The notes: generated by a model not told the origin, from the sequence alone. A DNA stretch of 64,000 nucleotides from Azonexus sp. (GCA_030696345.1 JAUYSK010000003.1:94563-158562); one strand, 5' to 3'. Numbered from the stretch's first letter, positions 17,367 through 26,719 are shown. Translations and numbers: made by a program.

Positions 17367-18899
17367 ATGTCGCACGAAACCGAACTCAAACTCGCCCTGC
17401 ACGCACACGACCTGCCGCGTCTGCTGGCCCATCCGCTGCTGGCGGCGCCAGCGCCTCGCCGCGAGCACCTGCGCAACACCTATTTCGACACCGCCTCGCT
17501 GGCGCTGATGCAGCAGCGCCTGGCCGTGCGCGAACGGCAGGTGGGTCGGCGCACCCTGTTGACCGTGAAAACCGCCGGCCACAGCGTGGGCGGCCTGAGC
17601 CAGCGCGGCGAATGGGAAGGACCCACCCAGCCCGGGCGGTTTGACTTCGCTGCACTGGTGGATGACGCCACCCTGGCGCAACAGCTCACTCAGCTGGCCC
17701 CGCAACTGGTGCCGGTGTTTCGCACCGATTTCACGCGCCGCAGCTGGCTGCTGCAACATGGCGATGCGCAGGTGGAGGTGGCGCTGGACCAGGGCTACAT
17801 CGCCACCAGCGGGGTGCATGGCGCACGGCGTGAGCCACTGCTGGAGCTGGAACTGGAGCTCAAAAGCGGGCCGGTGGACGCCTTGCTGGCCCTCGCCCAC
17901 ACGCTGGCGCTGGGCCCACATGGCCACGCCGCGCAAGGCCTGTGGCTGCACCCCACCGACCGCAGCAAGGCCGAACGCGGGCTGGCTTTGTTTCTCGGCC
18001 AGCCGCCCACCCCGATGAAAGCGGCGGCTTTGGCAGGGACGCTCGAGGGGTCGCCCTTGGCGGCGTTTTGCACCGTGGCGCAAGGCAGCCTGGTGCACCT
18101 GCAGGCCAACGTGTCGGGCTGGCTGGAAGCCGGGTCGGGCGCCAGCACCGTGCCCGACCCCGAATTCATCCACCAGGCGCGGCTGGCGCTGCGCCGGCTG
18201 CGTACCGCGCTGCAGCTGTTTGGCGCCCTGTTGCCACACCCTTTTTTCAGCCACTGGCGCACGCAGTGGCGGGCCACGGCCCATGCTCTGGCCGGCGCAC
18301 GCGACTGGGACGTGCTGGCCACCGAGTCGCTGCCCAGGCTGCTGACCGACACGCCCGACAGCGCGCCGGTCCAGGCGCTGACCGCCTGGGTGCATGCGCA
18401 CCGCCTGGCCGCCCACCAGCGTGCGCGGGAGGCACTCAGCGCCCCAGCCCACGCCCTGAACCTGCTCGACTTCACCCGCGCCCTGCTGGCGTTGCAAGAC
18501 CATTCGAACCACCCGCCTCAGCCACAGCTGAGCCACTGGGTCACGAGCACCGAGCGCCGGTGGCAACGGGCACTGCTGAACAAAGTCCAGCAGGCGCATG
18601 GGCAAGATGCCACCGGATGGCATGCGCTTCGCATCGCCTTGAAAAAGCACCATCAGGCTCAGGCGCTGCTGGCTGGCCTGAAGCCTGTTCCGCACCGACA
18701 ATCCGGTGCCATCCAGCTGGTCCGGGCCCAGGCGGCGCTGGGTTCATTGAATGACCTGAGCGTGGCGCAGAGCCTGCTGGTGGCCTGCCCGCTGCCCGGC
18801 GCCGCCGAGCTGCTGCAGCGGCTGCACCAGGAACGGCAAACGGCGCTGCTTGCCCTGCCCCGCCTGCGGCGCCAACTGCTGCGCACGCTGTCCCGCTGA
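17367..18899 (+). CDS. CYTH and CHAD domain protein (triphosphatase-like)
   Basis: A 510-aa cytosolic protein. Residues 1-200 form a CYTH tunnel domain: it starts MSHETELKLAL with the ExExK-type ETELK motif, and continues with NTYFDT, LAVRERQV, LLTVKTAG and the acidic LLELELELKSG. About residues 225-505 form a helical CHAD domain rich in conserved His/Arg (EFIHQARLALRRLRTALQLF; ARDWDVLATE; WHALRIALKKHHQAQALL). E. coli YgiF has the same layout and hydrolyses inorganic triphosphate; CHAD domains bind polyphosphate. It stands alone between opposite-strand genes. Confidence 0.88.
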   Translation: MSHETELKLALHAHDLPRLLAHPLLAAPAPRREHLRNTYFDTASLALMQQRLAVRERQVGRRTLLTVKTAGHSVGGLSQRGEWEGPTQPGRFDFAALVDDATLAQQLTQLAPQLVPVFRTDFTRRSWLLQHGDAQVEVALDQGYIATSGVHGARREPLLELELELKSGPVDALLALAHTLALGPHGHAAQGLWLHPTDRSKAERGLALFLGQPPTPMKAAALAGTLEGSPLAAFCTVAQGSLVHLQANVSGWLEAGSGASTVPDPEFIHQARLALRRLRTALQLFGALLPHPFFSHWRTQWRATAHALAGARDWDVLATESLPRLLTDTPDSAPVQALTAWVHAHRLAAHQRAREALSAPAHALNLLDFTRALLALQDHSNHPPQPQLSHWVTSTERRWQRALLNKVQQAHGQDATGWHALRIALKKHHQAQALLAGLKPVPHRQSGAIQLVRAQAALGSLNDLSVAQSLLVACPLPGAAELLQRLHQERQTALLALPRLRRQLLRTLSR

Positions 18900-19022
18900 G
18901 CGGGTGAGGAGCGCCAGGCATCGGCACAGCGAAGCCTCAACGGTGTTGTCCGCGCACCGCTTGGCAAAACCTCAGCGGCCAGACCACAATGGCTGCCATG
19001 TACACCACTGAAGGGATCTTCC

Positions 19023-19469
19023 GTGTCAGCCATCACCTTGCGTTTTCTGGTCGAGCCTGGCGCGATGGGCCCGGGCGGTCATGTGCACAGCGGCACCGTG
19101 ATGAAGTGGATCGACGAGGCCGGCTGCGCCTGCGCCACCACTTGGGCCCAGAGCCCTTGTCGTGCGGTCTACATGAGCAGCCTGCGTTTTTTGCGCGCGG
19201 TGAAACTGGGCGACCTGGTGGAGGTGCGGGCCCGACTCGCCTTCACCGGTGAGACGCACATGAACATCGTCGTGGCGGTGTACAGCGGTGACCTCGCCAC
19301 CCACAAGCTGGAAAAAACAGCCGAGTGCCTGGCGGTCTATGTCTCGCTGGATGCCGATGGCCAACCCATGCGCGTGGACAGCTGGACGCCCGAGACCCCC
19401 GGTGAAATGGCGCTGGCCAGCAGCGCAAGGGCACAGTTCGACGGCACGCGCCCCGCCCCGCTGGAATAG
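19023..19469 (+). CDS. Acyl-CoA thioesterase, hotdog fold (YciA-like)
   Basis: A 148-aa hotdog-fold thioesterase that cleaves acyl-CoA to free acid and CoA. The sequence shows PGGHVHSGTVMKWIDEAGCACA (the catalytic Asp region near residue 31), MSSLRFLRAVKLGDLVEVRARL and a C-terminal AECLAVYVSLD strand, as in the YciA/acyl-CoA hydrolase group. The start is GTG at 19023, preceded by GAAGGGA at 19010-19016. The family works as hexamers on short to medium CoA esters; the substrate here is unknown. Confidence 0.85.
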   Translation: MSAITLRFLVEPGAMGPGGHVHSGTVMKWIDEAGCACATTWAQSPCRAVYMSSLRFLRAVKLGDLVEVRARLAFTGETHMNIVVAVYSGDLATHKLEKTAECLAVYVSLDADGQPMRVDSWTPETPGEMALASSARAQFDGTRPAPLE

Positions 19470-19516
19470 CGCAGCCCAAGCGCTGCGCGTCGCTTGAAAG
19501 GCGTCTGCTGGCTATC

Positions 19517-20134
19517 TCAAACCAAGGCGCTGGGCCGTGCGGCCACCCGGTCACGCCACGCTTGCAACGCGGCAAAGCCTTCATCGGCGGGCTTGAAGCG
19601 CATCAGCCGCCCAAACTCGACGGCGCAAAACGCGGTGATGTCGGCAATGGTGAAACGCTCACCCGCCACCCAGGGCTGGCGCTGCAAGTCGGCGTCGAGC
19701 CAGGCGGCGGTTTCACGGGCTTTGACCGCCTGCGACTGGCCGAAGTCGGGAAACTGCGGCTGTTCCAGCGCCGCCAGACCGGGGTGGGTGTGGCGAATGG
19801 CGTTGGCCAGCGGCAGCATGAAAGACCACTCCACGCGCCGGTCGGCCATTTCAATAAAGGCGCGTTCTTCGGCGGTGCGCCCCATCAGGTTGGGCTCGGG
19901 CACGCGGCCTTCCATGAAGGTGCAAATGGCGCGGGTTTCGGTCAGCACGCGGCCGTCGTCCAGCTCCAGCGCGGGCACCCGGGCCAGGGGACTTTTGGCG
20001 CGGTAGTGCGCGGTTTTGTGCTCCTGGGCGTTCAGGTCGATGTTGACCAACTCCAGCCCGTTGATGTTCTTTTCAACCAGAAACATGAGCACGCGCCGGG
20101 GGTTGGGCGCACGGGGTGACACGTACAGCTTCAT
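19517..20134 (-). CDS. Glutathione S-transferase family protein
   Basis: A 205-aa cytosolic GST. Residues 1-80 form the thioredoxin-like domain (MKLYVSPRAPNPRRVLMFLVEK, then the cis-Pro RVPALELDDGRVLTETRAI, where TET contacts the gamma-glutamyl group). The helical C-terminal domain covers about 88-200 (FTIADITAFCAVEFGRLM contains the N-capping box). The start ATG at 20134 gives the usual MKLY opening; upstream in-frame residues are not GST-like. No neighbouring pathway points to a substrate. Confidence 0.88.
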   Translation of the reverse strand: MKLYVSPRAPNPRRVLMFLVEKNINGLELVNIDLNAQEHKTAHYRAKSPLARVPALELDDGRVLTETRAICTFMEGRVPEPNLMGRTAEERAFIEMADRRVEWSFMLPLANAIRHTHPGLAALEQPQFPDFGQSQAVKARETAAWLDADLQRQPWVAGERFTIADITAFCAVEFGRLMRFKPADEGFAALQAWRDRVAARPSALV

Positions 20135-20329
20135 GGTGCGGCGCCCTGCGGGCGCTGCCCTGTTTCCACCCGGCTGCGGGTGGGTTTGCCGAGGCGCTCG
20201 GCGGCGGTGTAGCAATTGATCATGCGCGGCGGCACCTCCAGGGCCGTCGCGCATGGTAATGGGCGAGCGGGTTTCTGTCGCGCCCGGGCTGTCGCTTGCG
20301 CGAAGCCGGGCGGCTGAGCCCGTTGCCGC

Positions 20330-21169
20330 TCAGCCTTTGGCGGCTTCGAGCAGGTCGCGGGTGCGCAGCGCCTCGCGGCGGGCGGCGGCGGCAAAGTCGG
20401 CGCCGCTGGACGCATACAAAATGGCGCGCGACGAATTGACGATGACCGGGCCGGTGGTGGCACCGCCTTGGGTGCGGTAGCCCGCCCGGATGGTGGCCAC
20501 CGCGTCGCCGCCCTGTGCGCCCACGCCGGGAATGAGCAGCGGCAGGGTGGGCGCGAGCTCGCGCACGCGCTGAATTTCAGCCGGGTAGGTGGCACCCACC
20601 ACCAGGCCGAGCTGACCGTTCAGGTTCCACGGGCCTTGCGCCAGGCGGGCGATGTGCTCGTACAGCAAGGGCTGGCCGTCCACCGAGGCCAGGCGCTGGT
20701 TTTGCAGGTCGTCGCCGCCCGGGTTGGAGGTGCGGCAGAGCAAAAAAGCACCCTTGCCGTGGTACTTCAGGTAGGGCTGCACCGAGTCAAAACCCATGAA
20801 GGGCGAGAGCGTGACGGCGTCGGCGCCGTAGCGTTCAAACGCTTCCATGGCGTACTGCTCGGCGGTGCTGCCAATGTCGCCCCGCTTGGCGTCCAGAATC
20901 ACCGGCACCAGTGGCGCCACGGCGCGCATGTGGGCCATCAGCTTTTCCAACTGGTCTTCGGCGCGGTGCGCGGCAAAGTAGGCAATTTGCGGTTTGAACG
21001 CGATGGCGGTGTCGGCCGTGGCGTCGACGATGGCGGCACAAAAGTCGTAAATGCGGCTGGCGTCCCCCTGGAGGTGGGCGGGGAATCTGGCCGGGTCCGG
21101 GTCCAGGCCCACGCACAGCAGGGAACGGTTCTGGCGCTCGGCGCCTTGCAGCATGTCGATGAAGGTCAT
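20330..21169 (-). CDS. pyrF: Orotidine 5'-phosphate decarboxylase (type 2)
   Basis: A 279-aa enzyme that decarboxylates OMP to UMP, the last step of de novo pyrimidine synthesis. It starts [26 protein letters not shown] and holds the catalytic Lys/Asp motif [16 protein letters not shown] (about residue 95), [22 protein letters not shown] and the phosphate-binding [12 protein letters not shown]. The length and these motifs fit the longer group-2 form. The ATG at 21169 was chosen to give the family start. It diverges from the EamA transporter gene, with about 90 nt between them. Confidence 0.95.
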   Translation of the reverse strand: MTFIDMLQGAERQNRSLLCVGLDPDPARFPAHLQGDASRIYDFCAAIVDATADTAIAFKPQIAYFAAHRAEDQLEKLMAHMRAVAPLVPVILDAKRGDIGSTAEQYAMEAFERYGADAVTLSPFMGFDSVQPYLKYHGKGAFLLCRTSNPGGDDLQNQRLASVDGQPLLYEHIARLAQGPWNLNGQLGLVVGATYPAEIQRVRELAPTLPLLIPGVGAQGGDAVATIRAGYRTQGGATTGPVIVNSSRAILYASSGADFAAAARREALRTRDLLEAAKG

Positions 21170-21258
21170 GGGCTTGATTTTACGGTTCGGCCGCCCGCGC
21201 GACAGCGCAGCCGGCGCCGCCAGCACACCCGGCCACGAAGCCCCCTAAGATCGCGGCC

Positions 21259-22137
21259 ATGCACGCCCTGTCTCGCCAGCAACTGACCCTGCTCGTTCTG
21301 CTCACCCTGGTGTGGGGCTTCAACTGGCCGATCATGAAATTCGGTGTGACCGGTTTCCCGCCGCTGACGTTTCGCACCCTCTGCATGTGGCTCGGGCTGC
21401 CGGTGCTGGCGGCGGTGTTGCTGTGGCGGCGGGTGCCGTTTCAGGTGGACCGCGCGCACTGGCGCGAGCTGGCGCTGCTCACCGTGTTCAACATGTTCTT
21501 CTGGCACACGCTGGCCATTCTGGCCATTCAGACGCTGTCCAGCGGGCGCGCGGCCATTCTGGGCTACACCATGCCGGTGTTTTCCGCGCTGGTGGGCGCC
21601 TGGTGGTTTGGCCAGCGGCTACCCGGCAGGGCCTGGGGTGGCGTGGCGGCGGCGGCGCTGGGCGTGGTGCTGCTGCTGTGGCATGAAATCACCAGCCTGT
21701 CGGGCAAGCCGCTGGGCGTGGCCATGATGCTGGTGGCCGCCGCCACCTGGGCGGTGGGCACGCAGCTGATGCGGCGCACCCGCATTCCACACCCCACGCT
21801 GGCGCTGTCGTTCTGGATGACGCTGTTCACCGCCGTGTGGATGACGCTGCTGGCGGTGGTGTTTGAGCGCGACGTCTGGGTCTGGCCCACACCGGCCATT
21901 CAGGCGGCCATGGTGTACAACGCGGTGGGGGTGTTTGCGTTTGCGCAGGTGGTCTGGCTGATGATGGCGCGCGACCTGCCACCGATCGCGTCCACGCTGT
22001 CGGTCATGTTCATTCCGGTGCTGGGCGTGTTCAGCGGCGCCTGGTGGCTGGGCGAGGTGCTGCACTGGCAAGACTGGGCCGCCGTGGCGCTGGTGATGGT
22101 GGCGATTGCGTCGGTGTTGTGGCCGGCGCGGCGCTGA
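21259..22137 (+). CDS. EamA/DMT family transporter
   Basis: A 292-aa inner-membrane protein with ten predicted hydrophobic helices in two EamA repeats (about residues 8-140 and 150-290). The first helix shows LVLLTLVWGFNWPIMKFGV, and the second repeat ends with FIPVLGVFSGAWWLGEVLHW, typical of the RhaT/EamA drug-metabolite transporter group. Family members export amino acids, purines or other metabolites. The substrate cannot be told from sequence, and its neighbours (pyrF, udg) are not obviously related. Confidence 0.88.
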   Translation: MHALSRQQLTLLVLLTLVWGFNWPIMKFGVTGFPPLTFRTLCMWLGLPVLAAVLLWRRVPFQVDRAHWRELALLTVFNMFFWHTLAILAIQTLSSGRAAILGYTMPVFSALVGAWWFGQRLPGRAWGGVAAAALGVVLLLWHEITSLSGKPLGVAMMLVAAATWAVGTQLMRRTRIPHPTLALSFWMTLFTAVWMTLLAVVFERDVWVWPTPAIQAAMVYNAVGVFAFAQVVWLMMARDLPPIASTLSVMFIPVLGVFSGAWWLGEVLHWQDWAAVALVMVAIASVLWPARR

Positions 22138-22188
22138 CGCGGCTGCCTTTAAAGCTTGGGCGCGACGAGAGCTGCACCTCTTTCGCAG

Positions 22189-22216
22189 GCACCCACGGAA
22201 CCGGCTTGGCCGGGCC
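22189..22216 (-). repeat. Dispersed intergenic repeat, copy B
   Basis: The complement of this 28-nt stretch matches copy A at 6226-6253 at 25 of 28 positions. It lies between the convergent ends of the EamA and udg genes. Similar GC-rich elements ending genes are known to me from Comamonadaceae intergenic DNA, though I cannot count copies outside this window. Confidence 0.55.
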
Positions 22217-22273
22217 GTAGGGTGCGTCCCTCCTCCCAGCACCGCAGGCGCGCCAGAGAGGGGGGAAGCCACG

Positions 22274-23203
22274 TCAGCGGCGCAGGGGGGTGTCCACTGT
22301 TTCCATGGCGAGGCACAGGTCGGCCCAGGCCTTGCCCTTGTCGCTGGGGGTGCGCAGCAAATAGGCCGGGTGGTAGGTGACGATGACCGGCACGCCCTGG
22401 TAGCGGTGCACCTGGCCGCGCAGCTTGCCGATGGGCTCATTGCTTTGCAGCAAAGCCTGCACCGCAAAGCGGCCCATGGCGATGATGACCTTGGGCTGCA
22501 CCAGCGCCACCTGGCGCGCCAGATAGTGCGCGCACTGCGCCACCTCGGCGGACTGGGGGTTGCGGTTGGCAGGCGGGCGGCACTTGAGCACGTTGGTGAT
22601 GTAGGCACCCTGCGCGCCTTCACCGGTGCGGCTGCTGCCCACGGCGCGCAGCATGTTGTCGAGCAGCTGACCCGCGGCGCCCACAAAAGGCTCGCCTTGC
22701 AGGTCTTCGTGCTCACCGGGGGCTTCGCCCACAATGAGCCAGTCGGCTGGCGTGCTGCCGGTGCCAAACACGGTGTGCTTGCGCCCTTCGCACAGGCCGC
22801 AGGCCCGGCAGCCGGCCACGGCTTCGCGCAGCGCAGGCCAGTCCATCTGCTCGATGCCCGCCGGGAGCGATGCCAGAGCAGCCGCAACCCGCGCGGGTGC
22901 AGGGGCCGGGTTGACCGGCCGGGCGCTGGCGGTGACCGGCGGGCGGGCTGCCGCGGGCGCGGCCACGGGCGCGGGCGCGGCGGGTGTCTGCGGGGCAAGC
23001 GGTGCTGCCGCAGGGTGGGCTGCGGGCCGCTCGGGCACAGGCTCGGGCGCTGCTGCGGACGCAGCCGGTTTGGGTGCCCACACGCGCACGCCCATTTCGG
23101 CCAGCATGGCGCGCTGGCGCGCATCGAGCTGTGGCACAAACGAGGTGTCTGGCGAGTCGGTGTCCGCCGCCGCAGCGGCTGGCGTGGGCAGATCTGTGCT
23201 CAT
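22274..23203 (-). CDS. Family 4 uracil-DNA glycosylase with long N-terminal linker
   Basis: A 309-aa protein that removes uracil from DNA, probably with a [4Fe-4S] cluster. The glycosylase core starts at about residue 125: CRACGLCEGR (first cluster cysteines), FGTGSTPADWLIVGEAPGEHED (motif A), NVLKCRPPANRNP (third cysteine), IIAMGRFAVQALL and TYHPAYLLR (motif B with catalytic His). Residues 1-115 are an extra region rich in Pro and Ala, with only a short helical start (QLDARQRAMLAEMGVRVW). The start ATG overlaps the rimI stop as ATGA, so it is translationally coupled to rimI. Confidence 0.9.
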   Translation of the reverse strand: MSTDLPTPAAAAADTDSPDTSFVPQLDARQRAMLAEMGVRVWAPKPAASAAAPEPVPERPAAHPAAAPLAPQTPAAPAPVAAPAAARPPVTASARPVNPAPAPARVAAALASLPAGIEQMDWPALREAVAGCRACGLCEGRKHTVFGTGSTPADWLIVGEAPGEHEDLQGEPFVGAAGQLLDNMLRAVGSSRTGEGAQGAYITNVLKCRPPANRNPQSAEVAQCAHYLARQVALVQPKVIIAMGRFAVQALLQSNEPIGKLRGQVHRYQGVPVIVTYHPAYLLRTPSDKGKAWADLCLAMETVDTPLRR

Positions 23204-23847
23204 GGCGTTTTCTCTTGGGCGGCCTGGGTTTGCGCCACCACCAGGTTCAGGCTCATCACCACGGCGTCTTCGCGCTCGTGCTGGCCCGCGGGGTAGTAGC
23301 CGCGGCGCAGGCCCACCTGGGCAAAACCGTAGCGTTCGTACAAGGCGCGCGCCGGCGTGTTGCTGTGGCGCACCTCCAGCCAGAGCCACTGCGCGCGCTG
23401 CCCGCGCGACCACAGCACCAGCGCGTCGAGCATGAAGCGCGCCCAGCCCTGGCGCTGCTGCGCCGGGGCCACGGTGATGTTGAGCAGGTGCACCTCGTCC
23501 ACGCCGGGCATGGCCACCAGGTAGCCCAGCAGCACGCGGCCATCGGCCCGCCCGGGGTGCGCCACCTCACCCGGCAGTGGCTCGCCCAGCAACAGCACCG
23601 CCGGGTAGCCCGACTGCAGCGAATCGCTGAAATGCTTGCGCGACCAGGGGTGGGTGTAGGCGGTTTTCTCCACCTCGACCACGGCGTCCAGGTCGGCCTC
23701 GGTCATGGGCACAAACGCAATGCGGCGCTGGCTGTGGGTGATCGCTGGGCTGGCGCTCTCCGTGGCCAGCGCAGGCCAGCCGCGCTGGGGCCAGGCAGGG
23801 CCTGAAGCCGCAGCGCCAGAAGACAGGGCTTGAACGGAGGGGGCCAT
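23200..23847 (-). CDS. rimI: Ribosomal-protein-alanine N-acetyltransferase RimI
   Basis: A 215-aa GNAT acetyltransferase; RimI acetylates the N-terminal Ala of ribosomal protein S18. After an extension of about 45 unusual residues, the GNAT fold begins at RIAFVPMTEADLDAVVEVEKTAYTHPWS and includes the acetyl-CoA loop NITVAPAQQRQGWARFML and the C-terminal HSNTPARALYERYGFAQVGLRRGYY. The start at 23847 is the ATG nearest to tsaB (5-nt gap); a shorter form starting at MTEADLD is possible. tsaB-rimI pairing is common because TsaB and RimI genes are ancient neighbours. Confidence 0.9.
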   Translation of the reverse strand: MAPSVQALSSGAAASGPAWPQRGWPALATESASPAITHSQRRIAFVPMTEADLDAVVEVEKTAYTHPWSRKHFSDSLQSGYPAVLLLGEPLPGEVAHPGRADGRVLLGYLVAMPGVDEVHLLNITVAPAQQRQGWARFMLDALVLWSRGQRAQWLWLEVRHSNTPARALYERYGFAQVGLRRGYYPAGQHEREDAVVMSLNLVVAQTQAAQEKTP

Positions 23848-23852
23848 GAATC

Positions 23853-24707
23853 TCAGGCGGCGGGGGCCGTGGCCGCGGGAGACACGGCCCGGCGCAGGGC
23901 ATCGCGCTCGACGGTGGTTTGCGCCACTTTGTCGCGCACATACAGCGGCAGCGCGTCGCGGGCCGCCGTGGCGGCCCCGGCAGCCAGCAAGCCGGGCGCC
24001 AGCCGCAGCAGCGCACTGGCGCTGGGCAAGGCCGGCAGGCGCTGGCCAGGCACATGGGCCAGTCGATCGGCATAAGCCGCAAACACATTGCCCGCCAGCA
24101 GGCATCGCCCTTCGGCCAGACCCGCATCGGCCGGCAGGCACTGCGCCAGGTAAGCGCCCAGGTCTTGCGGCGCACACAGGCGCGGCGGCGCCAGCGGGCC
24201 CAGGCCCTGAGCGGTGTGGGCGTAGGGCGCCACATACAGCTCGTCCATGCGGGCATCGAGCAAGGCCACGATCACACCCGCCACCGGCTTGCCCGCCTGT
24301 TGCGGCGCCTCTTGCAGCGCCTGGCGCGCGGATTCGGCCAACGCCAGCAGCGTGTCCACCGCCAGCACCGGCAAGCCATCGGGCTGGCTGGGGTTTTGCA
24401 CACCGTAGGCCAGGCCTTGCGCCACGGCGCAGGCGGTGCGCAGCCCCGTGAACGAGCCCGGGCCGCGGCCAAACACCACGGCGTCCAGACTGTGCAGCGT
24501 CCAGCCGGCCTGGGTCAACAGTGTTTGCACCAGCGGCAGCAGCGTGGCCGACGCCTGGGCGCCACCCGGGCCGGTGTGTTGCCACAGCGGGGCGCCGCGC
24601 ACACCACTGCCCAGCGCCACCGACAAGGTGTCGGTGCTGGTTTCAAGGGCCAGCAGGCGCAGGGCGGCCGGGAGCTTGGCAGACAAATCGGGGGCGGCAA
24701 CGGTCAT
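23853..24707 (-). CDS. tsaB: tRNA t6A37 modification partner TsaB
   Basis: A 284-aa actin-fold protein that joins TsaD and TsaE to transfer threonylcarbamoyl to A37 of ANN-decoding tRNAs. It begins LRLLALETSTDTLSVALG and shows the central VVFGRGPGSFTGLRTACAVAQGLAYG motif (about residues 78-104), plus LLDARMDELYVAPY. The ATG at 24707 is used; further upstream in-frame residues lie in the gap next to dacB. tsaC, the enzyme making the substrate, is also in this window about 6 kb away. First gene of the tsaB-rimI-udg operon. Confidence 0.93.
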   Translation of the reverse strand: MTVAAPDLSAKLPAALRLLALETSTDTLSVALGSGVRGAPLWQHTGPGGAQASATLLPLVQTLLTQAGWTLHSLDAVVFGRGPGSFTGLRTACAVAQGLAYGVQNPSQPDGLPVLAVDTLLALAESARQALQEAPQQAGKPVAGVIVALLDARMDELYVAPYAHTAQGLGPLAPPRLCAPQDLGAYLAQCLPADAGLAEGRCLLAGNVFAAYADRLAHVPGQRLPALPSASALLRLAPGLLAAGAATAARDALPLYVRDKVAQTTVERDALRRAVSPAATAPAA

Positions 24708-24844
24708 CCAGACATTATCGGCCACCCAAGCGCCTGTTGACGGGGGTGCGCCGTCGCCGCCCCAGCCCCGCCCGTCCACAAATTCCACCCTTTACACGGC
24801 CGGGGTGCAGGGGATCCCGATCACGGCCACATAATGAAAACACC

Positions 24845-26353
24845 ATGTTTTCATTTGTTTCCCGCTCCTTTTTGACGCTGCCGCTGCTGCTTGCCGCCCT
24901 GGCTGGCCTGGCCTTGCCGGTGGGTGCGCAGCCTGCGGCCGATGCGGGTGCGCTGCCGCCGGGCGTGTCGGCTGCGCTGGCGCGCGCGGGCGTGCCGGCC
25001 AGCGCGTTTTCGGCGCTGGTTGTGCCGCTGGACACCAGCGCCCACGTGCGGCTCAGCTACCGCGCCAGCGCCCCGGTCAACCCGGCCTCGGTGATGAAGT
25101 TGGTGACCACTTACGCAGCCATCGACCTGCTGGGGCCCGACTTCACCTGGAACACCCGCTTTTACAGCGACGGCGTGGTGAGCCAGGGGGTGTTGCGCGG
25201 CAACCTGTATGTGCGCGGTGGCGGCGACCCGAAACTGGTGCTTGAGCGCATCCAGGCGGCCTTCATGAACCTGCAAGACCAGGGCGTGCGCGTGATTCTG
25301 GGCGACCTGGTGCTGGACCACAGCGCGTTTGAGCTGCCCGCCATCGACCCCGGCGCCTTTGACGGCGAAGCCCTGCGCCCCTACAACGCATCACCCGACG
25401 CCCTGCTCGTCAACTTCAAGTCGGTGGTGCTGACCTTCCAGCCCGACCCCGCCGCCGGCGTGGCCCGCGTGACCAGCGAGCCGCCCATGGCCGGCCTGAA
25501 CATCGACGCCACCGTGCCCTTGTCGCGCACCGGCTGCGGCGATTGGCGCGGCAGCCTGCAAGCCCGCTTCAACGACGCCAACAGCATCCGCTTTGAAGGC
25601 CGCTACCCCGGCAGCTGCGGCGAACGGGTGTGGCCCGTGGCCTACCAGGACCCGGCCAGCTACGCCGCCCGCTCACTCGAAGGCCTGTGGCGCGCCACCG
25701 GCGGCGCCATCACCGGCGCGGTGCGCGCGGGCCTCACGCCGCCCGGCGCGCGCCTGCTGCACGAAGCCCGCTCGCTGCCACTCTCAAACATCATCACCGA
25801 CGTGAACCAGTGGAGCAACAACGTGATGGCGCAGCAGGTGTTCCTCACACTCGGCCAGCTGTCACCCACGCGCGTGCTCACCGAAAGCAGCCTGGCCGAC
25901 CGCCTCGCGCCCGTGCGCACCGCCCGCTTTGAGCGCTCGCGCGAGGTGGTGGCGAGCTGGTGGAAGCGCACCTTTGGCCTGCGCTACGCTGCCCCCGTGA
26001 TGGACAACGGCGCCGGCCTGTCCCGCATTGAACGCATCACCCCCGAAGCCCTGGTGGGCCTGCTGCGCCACGCAGCCGTGCACCCCAAAGGCGAGCAATT
26101 CGTGCAGTCCCTGTCCATCGCCGGCGTCAACGGCACCACCGCCCGCATGGCCCGCGGCGCCAACAGCGCCGCACGCGGCAACGCCTGGCTGAAAACCGGC
26201 ACCCTGCGCGACGTGACCGGCATCGCCGGCTACGTGAACGCCGCCAACGGCTCACGCTACGCCGTGGTGGGTTTCATCAACCACCCCAACGCACCCGCCG
26301 CCCGGCCCGCGCTGGAAGCTTTGGTGGAGTGGACGGCGGCGCAGCCGGACTGA
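24845..26353 (+). CDS. dacB: D-alanyl-D-alanine carboxypeptidase/endopeptidase (PBP4 type)
   Basis: A 502-aa periplasmic class C penicillin-binding protein that trims and cleaves peptidoglycan cross-links. A signal peptide covers about residues 1-28 (FLTLPLLLAALAGLALPVGAQ). The active-site motifs are SVMK (Ser82, Lys85), SNN in VNQWSNNVMAQ and KTG in WLKTGTLRD. The insertion between the first and second motifs (about 110-300) is typical of PBP4. The start ATG at 24845 puts the signal peptide at the N-terminus. It diverges from tsaB. Confidence 0.93.
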   Translation: MFSFVSRSFLTLPLLLAALAGLALPVGAQPAADAGALPPGVSAALARAGVPASAFSALVVPLDTSAHVRLSYRASAPVNPASVMKLVTTYAAIDLLGPDFTWNTRFYSDGVVSQGVLRGNLYVRGGGDPKLVLERIQAAFMNLQDQGVRVILGDLVLDHSAFELPAIDPGAFDGEALRPYNASPDALLVNFKSVVLTFQPDPAAGVARVTSEPPMAGLNIDATVPLSRTGCGDWRGSLQARFNDANSIRFEGRYPGSCGERVWPVAYQDPASYAARSLEGLWRATGGAITGAVRAGLTPPGARLLHEARSLPLSNIITDVNQWSNNVMAQQVFLTLGQLSPTRVLTESSLADRLAPVRTARFERSREVVASWWKRTFGLRYAAPVMDNGAGLSRIERITPEALVGLLRHAAVHPKGEQFVQSLSIAGVNGTTARMARGANSAARGNAWLKTGTLRDVTGIAGYVNAANGSRYAVVGFINHPNAPAARPALEALVEWTAAQPD

Positions 26354-26719
26354 CTAAGCCTCGGCTTCCCGCGCTGTAGCCATTACAGACTTGACGGGAA
26401 ATCAAGGCGAATCGACTTCGGGCAGGTCTTGCCAACCGAAACCGCTTGCCCGCCGCCCAGCAGCCAAATGCCTTCGCCGCGAGCACTCCGCGTCCGGCAC
26501 GGCCCAAGGCACGACAACCCAAAAACGCGCGCCACAGCGGTTAGGCGCCACCACCGCCTGTGCGCCTCAAGGCCTTGGCCGGACTGAAAACGAAAGCCCC
26601 TGCGCTGGTAGTAACCCTCTGTTTCCAATTGTGTGCTGGCTCTAACATCGCCTTCTGACAAATAGAACGACCGTTCTTTTTATTGGTCAGATTTCGTTAC
26701 ACACCAGCAGGAGACACGC
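26354..26719. other. Intergenic region upstream of the lipase gene
   Basis: 366 bases without a recognisable gene. The first 270 look like non-coding GC-rich DNA; the last 80 are AT-rich and carry a 14-bp perfect palindrome at 26664-26677 and an AGGAG ribosome site at 26708-26712 for the lipase gene. The promoter for the lipase is expected here. Confidence 0.5.
26664..26677. promoter_or_regulatory. Candidate TetR-type operator AGAACG-AC-CGTTCT
   Basis: A perfect palindrome (6-bp arms around AC), about 43 nt before the lipase start, in a locally AT-rich stretch. The GAACG-N2-CGTTC form is like operators of TetR-family repressors. No TetR gene lies next to it in this window, so the regulator would be encoded elsewhere. 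Confidence 0.4.

Noticed and set aside
26391..26645. An 84-codon frame in the dacB-lipase gap
   Set aside because: Composition is unlike coding DNA here, there is no ribosome site and no recognisable family; treated as non-coding.
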